Origin: an uncultured Burkholderiales bacterium
GTDB taxonomy: Bacteria; Pseudomonadota; Gammaproteobacteria; Burkholderiales; Burkholderiaceae_C
Direction: 5' to 3'
NCBI GenBank assembly: GCA_903933115.1
Contig: CAIZIT010000113.1
Coordinates: 1-42,213, forward strand
Length of the DNA: 42,213 nucleotides
Shown here in pieces: positions 18,421 to 25,923 of the stretch. Every line of letters starts with the position of its first letter. Within the stretch, counting starts at the first letter, position 1. The position numbers and the translations under genes were made by a program. Under the pieces are notes generated by a model that worked only from the letters and a program-made list of their open reading frames with translations, was not told the origin of the DNA and ran no database searches.

Positions 18421-20325
18421 TCAATTGCCTTTGAACTGTGTCTGGAGGGACTTGGAGGACCTGAGCCAAGCGCCGGATAGCCCAGAGCCCGCAGTCATCA
18501 AAGACTGCGCCTCCTCTTTGGAGGAGATGGGCCCTTTGATCAAAATGAAGTACGTTTTACCCGAGGTGGGATTCTTGGTGAACAATATTCGAGCACCCTC
18601 AAAAGCCGGTTGTGAGGCTTGAAGCGCTTTCAAATCGGCCTTGCTTGGCATGGCCGCGAGTTGAAGCACCCAAGACTTCTCAGGCAAAGCGTTCACCCAG
18701 TCGACATCCGATTTGGGCACCGTGCTGGAGGACTTGGGGCCCGACTCGGCGTCAGAAGGTTTGGGGTTGCCTTTGGCGACTTTCACCTCCTTCACTTCTT
18801 TCACGGGTTCTTTCACGGGTTCTTTCACGGGTTCTTTGGCTGGATCCTTCGCAGACTCTTTCAAAGCAGACTTAGAACCCACCCCACTGCTTGGCCCGAG
18901 CGGCATGGGATCCTTCAAAATGGGGATCTTCAAGGGCTCCTCTTTGATCGCAGGCTTGATGCTGCTCAGAGAAGGGGGAGCTTTGAGATCAGGCTTATCG
19001 GCCAACTTCAAAGAAGGGGAAGAAGAAGGGGAAGAGGGGGGGCTGGATGAGGCAGCGGGCGCGTTGCTGAGGATCTCCAGGCGATCTCGGCTTTGCAACT
19101 TGGCCTTGTCCTTCATCTCTTGAGCACTTAAAACGGCCTCCTTGTCAGGAATCAAAGAGTCGTCCAGTTTGATGGGCAGTTTGGTGGTGCTGGACATGCC
19201 CACTGAGGGTTGTTTGTCTTTGCCTTTTTCTTTCCCATTGTCTTGAGCTTCAGGCAATGTGGGCTCGCCTTCAACAGTTGAGGTGGAAGCATCCACTGCA
19301 CCATCCCTTGAAGGGTTCTCGCCTGTCGCAAGGGTGGATGCTGAGGAGCCTTCTGCGGAAGGTTTCTCCTGGGCTTTTTTCTCCCACTTTGGCCCCTCCA
19401 AATACTCTTTCATGTGGTCGATTTCTAGGGCAATTTTGTCTTTATAGACAGCACCCAAAACACCCATCGAAACCAATAGGCCAAAGAGCAAGCCCCAACC
19501 GAGCCAACTCGTTTTAGAGCTGCTTGGCTGACTCGCCTCATCGGCCGCTTCAAGCGCCAGCGACTCTTGATCCAATTGGTCTTGGACCGATTTCACAGCG
19601 GCCATCAACTCTTCGGGCGTCAAAACGGGATCGATTCGACCCAAGTCCTGATCGTGATCGTATTCGTGGCCGTGGCTTTGCAAATTCGCTTCCAGTTGTT
19701 TATCCCCTAGAGGACTTTGATTGAGAAAATCGTCTCCACCCTCGGCGCCGAGGAACGCCTTTTGGCGCGCCTTGAAATCCCTGGCACTCATGACCTCTTC
19801 TTGGCGATCTTGCCCCCATTCTTTGGCATGAGAGAAATTCTGCTCTTGAGAGGGGTGTTCGCTCTCAAGCACCCATTGAACCAAATTCTTGCCAAAGGAC
19901 TGCAGCTTTTTTTCGTAGGGCTCACGCTTATTGAAAATAAGCACCACAAAAAGATTGCTGGCCGGCAGGCCATTGATCAATCTGGCCAAGAGCTGGAGCT
20001 CAAAGTCTTGGATGAACTGGGTATCGGGAAAGATCAAAAATCGCTTTTGCGGGGTCTTGAGGGATTTGTCCAAGGCCTCATCCAAGGTCAATTCCGACAA
20101 AATTTGATTGAACCGCTGCACCAATTTCTCTGCATCTGCAGACAAACACAAATCCACCTGCGCGTTGGGCTCGGCTTTGAGGTGCTCGTAGATCTTCCTG
20201 GCGTAAAAGGCCAAGGCCACCTCGTCGTCGCCCAAAATGGCCAAATTCAAGTCCCCCGCACTCAAGGACTTGAGCATCATCTCGAGTCGAAGCTTGTCAC
20301 TGGGACTTTGGAAAAAATCGGTCAA
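18421..20325 (-). CDS. DamX-like membrane protein with C-terminal SPOR domain
   Basis: 634 residues. The N-terminal 155 residues look like a folded cytoplasmic alpha/beta domain (NLAILGDDEVALAFYARKIYEHL, KRFLIFPDTQFIQDFELQLLARLI, NLFVVLIFNKR). This resembles the ATPase-like fold of DamX or ExeA proteins but has no Walker A motif. A charged linker leads to one membrane segment (about 273-294, SWLGWGLLFGLLVSMGVLGAVY), then a long Ser/Pro/Lys-rich periplasmic linker with KEPV repeats. A SPOR domain closes the protein (about 550-628: WVLQLAAMPSKADLKALQ, TYFILIKGPISSKEEAQSLM, AWLRSSKSLQ). SPOR domains bind denuded peptidoglycan at division sites. The start is TTG 20325, preceded by AGAAGG. It follows flhB by 46 bases on the same strand. 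Confidence 0.8.
   Translation of the reverse strand: MTDFFQSPSDKLRLEMMLKSLSAGDLNLAILGDDEVALAFYARKIYEHLKAEPNAQVDLCLSADAEKLVQRFNQILSELTLDEALDKSLKTPQKRFLIFPDTQFIQDFELQLLARLINGLPASNLFVVLIFNKREPYEKKLQSFGKNLVQWVLESEHPSQEQNFSHAKEWGQDRQEEVMSARDFKARQKAFLGAEGGDDFLNQSPLGDKQLEANLQSHGHEYDHDQDLGRIDPVLTPEELMAAVKSVQDQLDQESLALEAADEASQPSSSKTSWLGWGLLFGLLVSMGVLGAVYKDKIALEIDHMKEYLEGPKWEKKAQEKPSAEGSSASTLATGENPSRDGAVDASTSTVEGEPTLPEAQDNGKEKGKDKQPSVGMSSTTKLPIKLDDSLIPDKEAVLSAQEMKDKAKLQSRDRLEILSNAPAASSSPPSSPSSSPSLKLADKPDLKAPPSLSSIKPAIKEEPLKIPILKDPMPLGPSSGVGSKSALKESAKDPAKEPVKEPVKEPVKEVKEVKVAKGNPKPSDAESGPKSSSTVPKSDVDWVNALPEKSWVLQLAAMPSKADLKALQASQPAFEGARILFTKNPTSGKTYFILIKGPISSKEEAQSLMTAGSGLSGAWLRSSKSLQTQFKGN
18799..18834. 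repeat. Three 12-base tandem copies within the SPOR-protein gene
   Basis: TTTCACGGGTTC occurs three times in a row and encodes the repeated Glu-Pro-Val-Lys motif in the periplasmic linker (about residues 498-509). The length is in frame, so copy-number change would only lengthen or shorten the linker. Confidence 0.85.
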
Positions 20326-20371
20326 TTCGAGGCCTTCTGAATAAGAGCAGTGGTGTTGAAATACAAGTCCA

Positions 20372-21529
20372 TCATGCTACCGCATTGTCCAGCAAGTAGC
20401 CGTTTTCATCAAACCGCATATTTTCCGGTATTTTGGGCTTGGGTTTGACGAATCGAGAGGATTTGGAATAAGCATCGTTCAAACTGAAGACATACGCAAT
20501 GACCTGCGCCACCGCATGGTACAGCTCCTCTGGAATGATCGATTCCAACTTGGTCGTGAAGTAAAGCGCACGGGCCAATTCCGGCGCCTCAAAGATCTCA
20601 ACCCCCTCCTCTTTGGCGATTTCACGGATCTTTCTGGCCAATTCATCCGCCCCTTTGGCAATCAAAATCGGCGCACCATCTGAGGTGGGGTCGTATTGCA
20701 GGGCCACAGCAAAGTGCTGAGGATTGGTGATCACGACATCCGCATCTTTGACCTTGCTCATCATTTTGTTATTGGCCATCTCTCTTTGACGACGTCGAAT
20801 TTGAGCCTTGATCTCTGGGCGACCCTCGGAGTCTTTCATCTCATCTTTGACCTCTTGCTTGGTCATTTTGAGCTTTTTATTGACCTGGTAAATTTGAAGA
20901 GGCACATCCAGGAGCGCAATGAGCACAAGCCCCATGCTCATCCAAAAACAAGCATCCACAATCATGCTGCCCGCTTGTTTGACCGCCACATTCAGGTCCA
21001 TTCGGTTCAAATTCAGCAAGGCCTCCATGTTGTGCATCACGGTCAAATACAAAATCACCGTGACAATGGAGAACTTCAAAATGGATTTACCGAGCTCAAT
21101 GACCGCTTTGATGCCAAAGATCCTGGCCAAACCACTCATGGGATTGAGCTTGGCAAAGTTGGGCATCAGCAACTTGGCCGAAAAGATGAAGCCACCCGTC
21201 AAGCCCGTGGACAAAATGGCCAGCACCGCCAAAGTGATCATGATGGGGAAAATGATGACATAGCCGTCCAAGACACTTTGCGCAAAAACAGCTGGCAGCA
21301 ACTCGGCTTTGTCCATGACTTTACGGTCAAACTGAAGTTGCGAGACAAAGAGTTGGCCCAATTTATCAAACATCCACTGCCCCGAAAAGGTAAAGAACAT
21401 CGTGGCGGTCACCAAAAGCACAGCCGTGTTGAGTTCGACAGACCTGGCAATCTGTCCCTCCTCGCGCGCCTTTTCTAGGCGCCTGGCCGTCGGCTCTTCT
21501 GTCCGTTCTGATGAACTTTCTTCACTCAT
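20372..21529 (-). CDS. flhB: Flagellar export switch protein FlhB
   Basis: 385 residues, normal for FlhB. It starts MSEESSSERTEEPTARRLEKAREEGQ, continues with four membrane segments (about 35-210), and has the cytoplasmic domain with the autocleavage loop. FlhB belongs to the export gate and changes substrate class from rod/hook to filament after self-cleavage between Asn and Pro of NPTH. Here the loop reads ITNPQHFAVALQYD, so the third position is Gln271 rather than Thr, while Asn269, Pro270 and His272 remain. The GADELARKIREIAKEEGVEIFE segment matches the family. It follows fliR by 83 bases in the same operon. Confidence 0.96.
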   Translation of the reverse strand: MSEESSSERTEEPTARRLEKAREEGQIARSVELNTAVLLVTATMFFTFSGQWMFDKLGQLFVSQLQFDRKVMDKAELLPAVFAQSVLDGYVIIFPIMITLAVLAILSTGLTGGFIFSAKLLMPNFAKLNPMSGLARIFGIKAVIELGKSILKFSIVTVILYLTVMHNMEALLNLNRMDLNVAVKQAGSMIVDACFWMSMGLVLIALLDVPLQIYQVNKKLKMTKQEVKDEMKDSEGRPEIKAQIRRRQREMANNKMMSKVKDADVVITNPQHFAVALQYDPTSDGAPILIAKGADELARKIREIAKEEGVEIFEAPELARALYFTTKLESIIPEELYHAVAQVIAYVFSLNDAYSKSSRFVKPKPKIPENMRFDENGYLLDNAVA

Positions 21530-21612
21530 CTCTTAGCAATCTCTTTCTTTTGATTCATGGGTGGTCTATGAGGACTCCAAAGGTGTCAATACAAGGGTTG
21601 CAGATCTTTGCA

Positions 21613-22386
21613 TCATGGGTGCATCATGGCCCGCATTTCATTGAAGGTCTGAACCCACAACCAATCGATTCTGGACAAAATGCTGGGAATGGCCAACCAC
21701 AGGACCAAAAAGCCTGTGAACATCATGGCTGGAAAACCGACCGAGAAAATATTCAAACTCGGCGCCGCTCGGGTCACAAACCCCAAACCCACGTTGACAA
21801 AAAGCAGCGTGATCATGACGGGCAAAGACACCAAGACCGAGCCCACAAACACAATGGAGCTCCAAGAAATCATCTTGCCCATCAAGTCTTGACTGAACAT
21901 GGTCTTGCCGATTGGAAAGTACTGGAAAGAATCGAGCAAAATCCCAAACACGATCAAATCACCCCCCGTGGAGACAAAGATGAGTGTTCCCAAAATCGTG
22001 AAAAACTGAGACGTCAAGGGCACACTGCCCAAGGTGGGATCGATCATGTTGGCGATGGACAGCCCCATGGAGTTCGACACCGCTTGACCGGCCACCACCA
22101 CAGAGGCCGTGGCCAATTGCATGATGAGTGCCATCGTAAAGCCGATGAAGAGTTGATTGAAAATCTCTCTGAGACCCTCCACCGTCAAGGGATCGATTTT
22201 GGGCAAATCAAGCCTCAACTGCAAGACCAAAAAGATCGTGAGCACCAAAGCCAAGGTGATCCTCACGCGCAAATTGACCGCTCGGATGGAGTAAATCGAT
22301 GCGAACGTTAAAAACGCTGAAATGCGCAGGAGCGGCCAAATCAGCGAATAAAACTGCTCGACCAAATTGGCGGCCAGTAAATTCAT
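21613..22386 (-). CDS. fliR: Flagellar export gate protein FliR
   Basis: 257 residues from ATG 22386 (MNLLAANLVEQFYS); a TTG at 22422 would overlap fliQ and is less likely. It is a polytopic membrane protein with typical FliR stretches: RISAFLTFASIYSIRAVNLRVR, GFTMALIMQLATASVVVAGQ and SMGLSIANMIDPTLG. FliR joins FliP and FliQ in the helical export channel core inside the MS ring. It starts seven bases after the fliQ stop, so tight coupling is expected. Confidence 0.95.
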   Translation of the reverse strand: MNLLAANLVEQFYSLIWPLLRISAFLTFASIYSIRAVNLRVRITLALVLTIFLVLQLRLDLPKIDPLTVEGLREIFNQLFIGFTMALIMQLATASVVVAGQAVSNSMGLSIANMIDPTLGSVPLTSQFFTILGTLIFVSTGGDLIVFGILLDSFQYFPIGKTMFSQDLMGKMISWSSIVFVGSVLVSLPVMITLLFVNVGLGFVTRAAPSLNIFSVGFPAMMFTGFLVLWLAIPSILSRIDWLWVQTFNEMRAMMHP

Positions 22387-22393
22387 CTTGTTT

Positions 22394-22663
22394 TTAACCA
22401 AAAAGTGTCGGAATACGGCCAAATAGCACCTTGGTGTAATCCACCAAGGTGTTGATCATCCAGCCCCCAAAGACACTCAACGTGAGCCCCAAAGCCACCA
22501 GCTTGGGGATGAAACTCAGGGTTTGTTCATTGATCGACGTCGCTGCTTGAAAGATCCCCACCAAAAGACCCACCACCAAAGCCACACCCAGCAAAGGCGC
22601 ACAAATGAGCATGGTCATCCAAAGGGCTTGTCGACCCAAATCCACCACCATGGCTGTATCCAT
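22394..22663 (-). CDS. fliQ: Flagellar export gate protein FliQ
   Basis: 89 residues with two membrane helices: ALWMTMLICAPLLGVALVVGLLVG, and a second at LVALGLTLSVFGGWMINTLV. The connecting FQAATSINEQTLSFIPK is the strongly conserved FliQ hairpin. Normal length. It lies between fliP (52-base gap) and fliR. Confidence 0.96.
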   Translation of the reverse strand: MDTAMVVDLGRQALWMTMLICAPLLGVALVVGLLVGIFQAATSINEQTLSFIPKLVALGLTLSVFGGWMINTLVDYTKVLFGRIPTLFG

Positions 22664-22715
22664 TGAAAACCTCTTTTTGTAAAAATGAAAACCTATCGCC
22701 CCTTTTGGAGGACAC

Positions 22716-23453
22716 TCATTTAAAAATAAAACTCGATGCCAGCGACCCCATCAAAAGCGTCCAGCCATCCACCAACACAAAAAGCATCAATTTAAAAGGC
22801 ATGGAGATGATCATGGGTGAGAGCATCATCATGCCCATCGACATCAGTACACTGGCCACCACCAAATCGATCACCACAAAGGGGATGTAGATCATGAAAC
22901 CGATCATGAACGCACTCTTGAGCTCAGAGGTGATGAAAGCGGGCATCAAGGTCGTGAAGGGCACATCCTCTGCACTCACCACGTCTCTTTTTTGGGCGAT
23001 TTGCATGAACATGGTGATGTCGTCCTCACGGGTTTGGAGCATCATGAATTGACGCACTGGCGCCTCCGCTTTGGCCAGCGCCTTTTCAAAGGACATTTTT
23101 TCATTCATGTAAGGCGACAAAGCGTTTTGATAGATGTCATCAAACACAGGCGACATGATGAAAAACGTCAAAAACAAGGCCAATCCCACCAAGACGGTGT
23201 TGGGTGGCGTTTGCCCCGTACCAAGCGCTTGGCGTAAAAGCGATAAAACGATGATGATTCGCACAAAAGAGGTCATCATCAACAGCATGGAGGGCAGCAA
23301 AGTGAGGGTCGTCATCAGGGCCAAGAGCTGTAAGCTCAGGCTGTACTGCTGACCATTTTTGCCGCCTGTCACGTTGACCATCGGGATGCCCTGGGCCAAA
23401 GCGCTTTGGGTGGCACCCACCATCAGCGCCACCAAGGTCAAGCCAACGAGCAT
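22716..23453 (-). CDS. fliP: Flagellar export gate protein FliP
   Basis: 245 residues from ATG 23453, the same length as the enterobacterial protein. It begins with a cleavable signal sequence (MLVGLTLVALMVGATQSALAQG), which is typical of FliP. Core motifs are MTSFVRIIIVLSLLRQALGTGQTPPN, FLTFFIMSPVFDDIY and FVVIDLVVASVLMSMGMMMLSP. FliP is the scaffold of the FliPQR export gate. GAGGGG eight bases upstream supports this start. The same frame stays open for 59 more codons up to ATG 23630, two bases after the fliO stop, so a longer product is possible but lacks a Shine-Dalgarno. Confidence 0.93.
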   Translation of the reverse strand: MLVGLTLVALMVGATQSALAQGIPMVNVTGGKNGQQYSLSLQLLALMTTLTLLPSMLLMMTSFVRIIIVLSLLRQALGTGQTPPNTVLVGLALFLTFFIMSPVFDDIYQNALSPYMNEKMSFEKALAKAEAPVRQFMMLQTREDDITMFMQIAQKRDVVSAEDVPFTTLMPAFITSELKSAFMIGFMIYIPFVVIDLVVASVLMSMGMMMLSPMIISMPFKLMLFVLVDGWTLLMGSLASSFIFK

Positions 23454-23632
23454 GTGCAACACCCCTCGAACCCATTGTCGGTCTTCATCCAGTGTTCTTG
23501 TCCAGCTGGAGGGGTGTCCCAAGACACCGGTTGGACGTGTTGGAGGTGTTGCGCTTCTTTGGATGGCTGCTCTTTGTGGCATGAAGCCTTTGAGTGCATT
23601 CCAAGACCGCTTGATGGAGAAAGAGCTCATGG

Positions 23633-24025
23633 CTAGGAGGTGCTTTCAAGGTGTTGTGAAGGGGGGGACTCGTGACCAGGGCTCCAGGAAGTGATGGGAG
23701 CCTTGGCGTTGGAATTCGCAGGGGCCATGTCTTGCTCTTGGCTTGTGGCGTCTTGAACTTCTCTGCTGGTGCAAGTCCAAGCATGAAGGGTCCGGATGTC
23801 TTGGGTGTTCATGCTGAGCAGCATTCTTTGGTCATCGACTTGAACCAACATCATCTTGTTCTTCAGGCCCATGGGGTAGACCTCTAGAATCTGTATCCTT
23901 TTGTCCAAATGCTTGGCAAAGGGCAGGCCTCTTTTTTTATTGAGCCACCATAAAAAAGCGCCTAAAAGACCAAAAACCCAAAGTGCACTGAGGGCATAAC
24001 GGCCTATGTCGTGCAGATCACCCAA
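23633..24025 (-). CDS. fliO: Flagellar export gate assembly protein FliO
   Basis: 130 residues from TTG 24025, which has a perfect GGAGG six bases upstream (24032-24036). The longer frame begins with TTG at 24088 and has no good ribosome site. One membrane segment (YALSALWVFGLLGAFLWWL) is followed by the small FliO beta domain (KRIQILEVYPMGLKNKMMLVQ and VDDQRMLLSM). A Ser/Pro/Gln-rich tail closes it. FliO stabilises FliP during gate assembly. It is the first gene of the fliOPQR-flhB block; fliM and fliN, usually directly upstream, are not here. Confidence 0.85.
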   Translation of the reverse strand: MGDLHDIGRYALSALWVFGLLGAFLWWLNKKRGLPFAKHLDKRIQILEVYPMGLKNKMMLVQVDDQRMLLSMNTQDIRTLHAWTCTSREVQDATSQEQDMAPANSNAKAPITSWSPGHESPPSQHLESTS

Positions 24026-24150
24026 AGCAGTCCTCCAAAGTCCAACCCAAGGGGCTGTGTTGAGGAGGGCTTTGAGGTGTCGACCCAAGAGAAGAAATCA
24101 AGCTCAATCCTAAAAAAATGACAGGAGTTGGGTAAAAATAGACCTTGCGC

Positions 24151-24165
24151 GCAAGTCCCTCTCCA
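24151..24165 (-). promoter_or_regulatory. Weak sigma-54-like element before fliO
   Basis: On the minus strand: TGGAGAGGGACTTGC, which keeps the GG-N10-GC core and TTGC but loses CAC of the -24 box. It lies about 125 bases before the preferred fliO start. This is much weaker than the three other sigma-54 candidates in the window. Confidence 0.3.
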
Positions 24166-24258
24166 ATCCCTCAAAGGGGGGATCAAAAAGAAGTACTGCA
24201 CACGGCCTATTTTAGACCTCTGAATTAAAGGGCATTATCGCCCACGAGAGCAAAAAAG

Positions 24259-24705
24259 ATGAAAATTTTTACACATTTGAGCAATTCCCTGAAGCCAACC
24301 GGGTCAGGAGGAAGACACCTGCTCTTGGCCTTAGGGCTTTGCCTTTCATGGAATGCACAGGCTGTTGACTGGCAATCCATGGGCTTGATGGATTTGGGGG
24401 TCTTCTACATTGACAAAGACTCCATCACAAGCCCAGAAGCCAGCAACAAGCACATTCGCCAAGTCTGGAGCATGCTCGACTACCGCGAACCCCAAAAAAA
24501 CGCACTGGGCAAAACCTATCGCTCCAGCCGCTCCTTGATTGAAATCGATTGTGAGGCCAACCGGACCAAAACCGTCTCCCTGAGTTTGCACGCAGGAGCC
24601 CGACTGGGCGGGGAGATCTTGACGAGTGAGGGCGTCATTGGGCCTTGGCAAGCCATTCCACCCGATACGCCACTGGTGCACATCAAAAAAGCCATCTGTC
24701 CTTGA
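24259..24705 (+). CDS. Exported surface-adhesin-E-like protein
   Basis: 148 residues. A signal peptide ends near LSWNAQA (residues 28-36). The mature chain has the pattern of the adhesin-E-like family: a Tyr-Ile-Asp strand (VFYIDKDSI), VWSMLDYREPQ, SSRSLIEIDCEANRTKT, then GPWQAIPPDTPLVHIKKAIC. Two cysteines (in IDCEA and the C-terminal AICP) probably form a disulphide. Many small periplasmic proteins with this fold have no known function. It is divergent from fliO, with about 230 bases between the starts. Confidence 0.7.
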   Translation: MKIFTHLSNSLKPTGSGGRHLLLALGLCLSWNAQAVDWQSMGLMDLGVFYIDKDSITSPEASNKHIRQVWSMLDYREPQKNALGKTYRSSRSLIEIDCEANRTKTVSLSLHAGARLGGEILTSEGVIGPWQAIPPDTPLVHIKKAICP

Positions 24706-24877
24706 CCCGAGGTCAAGTTGCTTGTATAAAAGAATAGAAAAGCAAAGAACCCCAAGCCAAAAGTCTCCAACGCATTCACCCCAGCCATTCCAACCAGATT
24801 CCCCAGTTTCCTCGGTCTCGCCGAACCCACCAACGCCTTGGGCGGCCCGATCACACAACCCCAACCTGTACCCCCCC

Positions 24878-25852
24878 ATGAGCCTCCACCCTTCAGACCC
24901 GCCCCCCCAACATGCACTTCGCAGACGTGCATTGCATTGGCTCGGCGATGCAATTCATGCTCAAGAAACGGGCGGATTGTCCTGGCACTGGAGCGCCTTC
25001 AGGTCTCGCAAAGCTTGGCAGCCCACCCAAGCAGCCATTGAGCGATTTTTACTCTCTCAAAAGTACCCCTTTGAAGAGTTGCTGTTGATCGGAGGAAGTG
25101 CCGGCTGGATGATGTCAAGCGCTTGGCTCCAACAATTCAAATCCATCAAAATCGTTGATATCGATCCTTTGGCGAGCCTATTTTTTAGACTCCTTCATGG
25201 CCAAGCGCTCAAGTCGAGCGAGACGAGATGGTCGTTTGAGCGAAGAGATGCGTTGCAAGAATTACCCACTCTTTTAAAAGAGCAGCCCAAAGCACTTGTC
25301 TTTTTTGACAATGTGCTGGGTCAGCAATGCTTTCGCCTCAAAGATGAGGAACTGGTCGAGAGACTGCTGCGACAGATCAAAGTGACCTTAAAAGGCCGGT
25401 CTTGGGGAAGTGTTCATGATGTCTACTCGGGTCCCATCGATGAGGTGCTCAGCTCACCCAGTATCAAGCCGACTTTGATCACCCCCAGCCAACTGAAGAC
25501 TTTTTCATGTCAATTTGGTGAAATGAGACGAGACTTGGCTCAAAAGGCTCCTCCAAGTCGCGGTAATGGCACGAGCGCTCAACCCCACTCAGGCTCCCAA
25601 AGGGACGGGGAGGCTGAAACCGACACGCACAGCGATACAGACACCAAGCCTGAACACATGATCATCAACGGAGAGCGCAAAAACTTTGACGATGGCGCTC
25701 AAATACTGCTCCAAGCGGTCAATGCGACTGGAGAGTGGAAAGATCACTTGAGTGTGGAGGTCTTTGCCCCCGATACTCCGAGCGTCTTGATGCCTTGGTT
25801 TTTCAAACCCAATTACTGCCATTGGCTTCAAGCGGCCATGGTCTTTGAGTGA
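24878..25852 (+). CDS. Spermidine-synthase-like Rossmann methyltransferase-fold protein
   Basis: 324 residues from ATG 24878. The frame is open back to 24626, but that part is low-complexity and lacks a ribosome site. The central part resembles the SAM/polyamine fold: LLLIGGSAGWMM in place of the glycine loop, IKIVDIDPLAS with the acidic residues at the end of strand 2, ALVFFDNVLGQ for strand 4. The usual spermidine-synthase catalytic Asp stretch is not evident, so a methyltransferase or a degenerate relative is as likely. A Ser/Asp/Thr-rich loop (about 225-265) interrupts the C-terminal half. Function is unknown. Confidence 0.55.
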   Translation: MSLHPSDPPPQHALRRRALHWLGDAIHAQETGGLSWHWSAFRSRKAWQPTQAAIERFLLSQKYPFEELLLIGGSAGWMMSSAWLQQFKSIKIVDIDPLASLFFRLLHGQALKSSETRWSFERRDALQELPTLLKEQPKALVFFDNVLGQQCFRLKDEELVERLLRQIKVTLKGRSWGSVHDVYSGPIDEVLSSPSIKPTLITPSQLKTFSCQFGEMRRDLAQKAPPSRGNGTSAQPHSGSQRDGEAETDTHSDTDTKPEHMIINGERKNFDDGAQILLQAVNATGEWKDHLSVEVFAPDTPSVLMPWFFKPNYCHWLQAAMVFE

Positions 25853-25923
25853 ACTGCGGCATTTGAGGCTCAAAAGACTTATCATCCCTTGGACACCTTG
25901 AATTTTTCTTGAGGCACCCTTGC

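Noticed and set aside
19717-20340. 207-codon plus-strand frame opposite the SPOR gene
   Set aside because: It mirrors the real minus-strand coding sequence, whose domain structure is clear, and lacks its own features.
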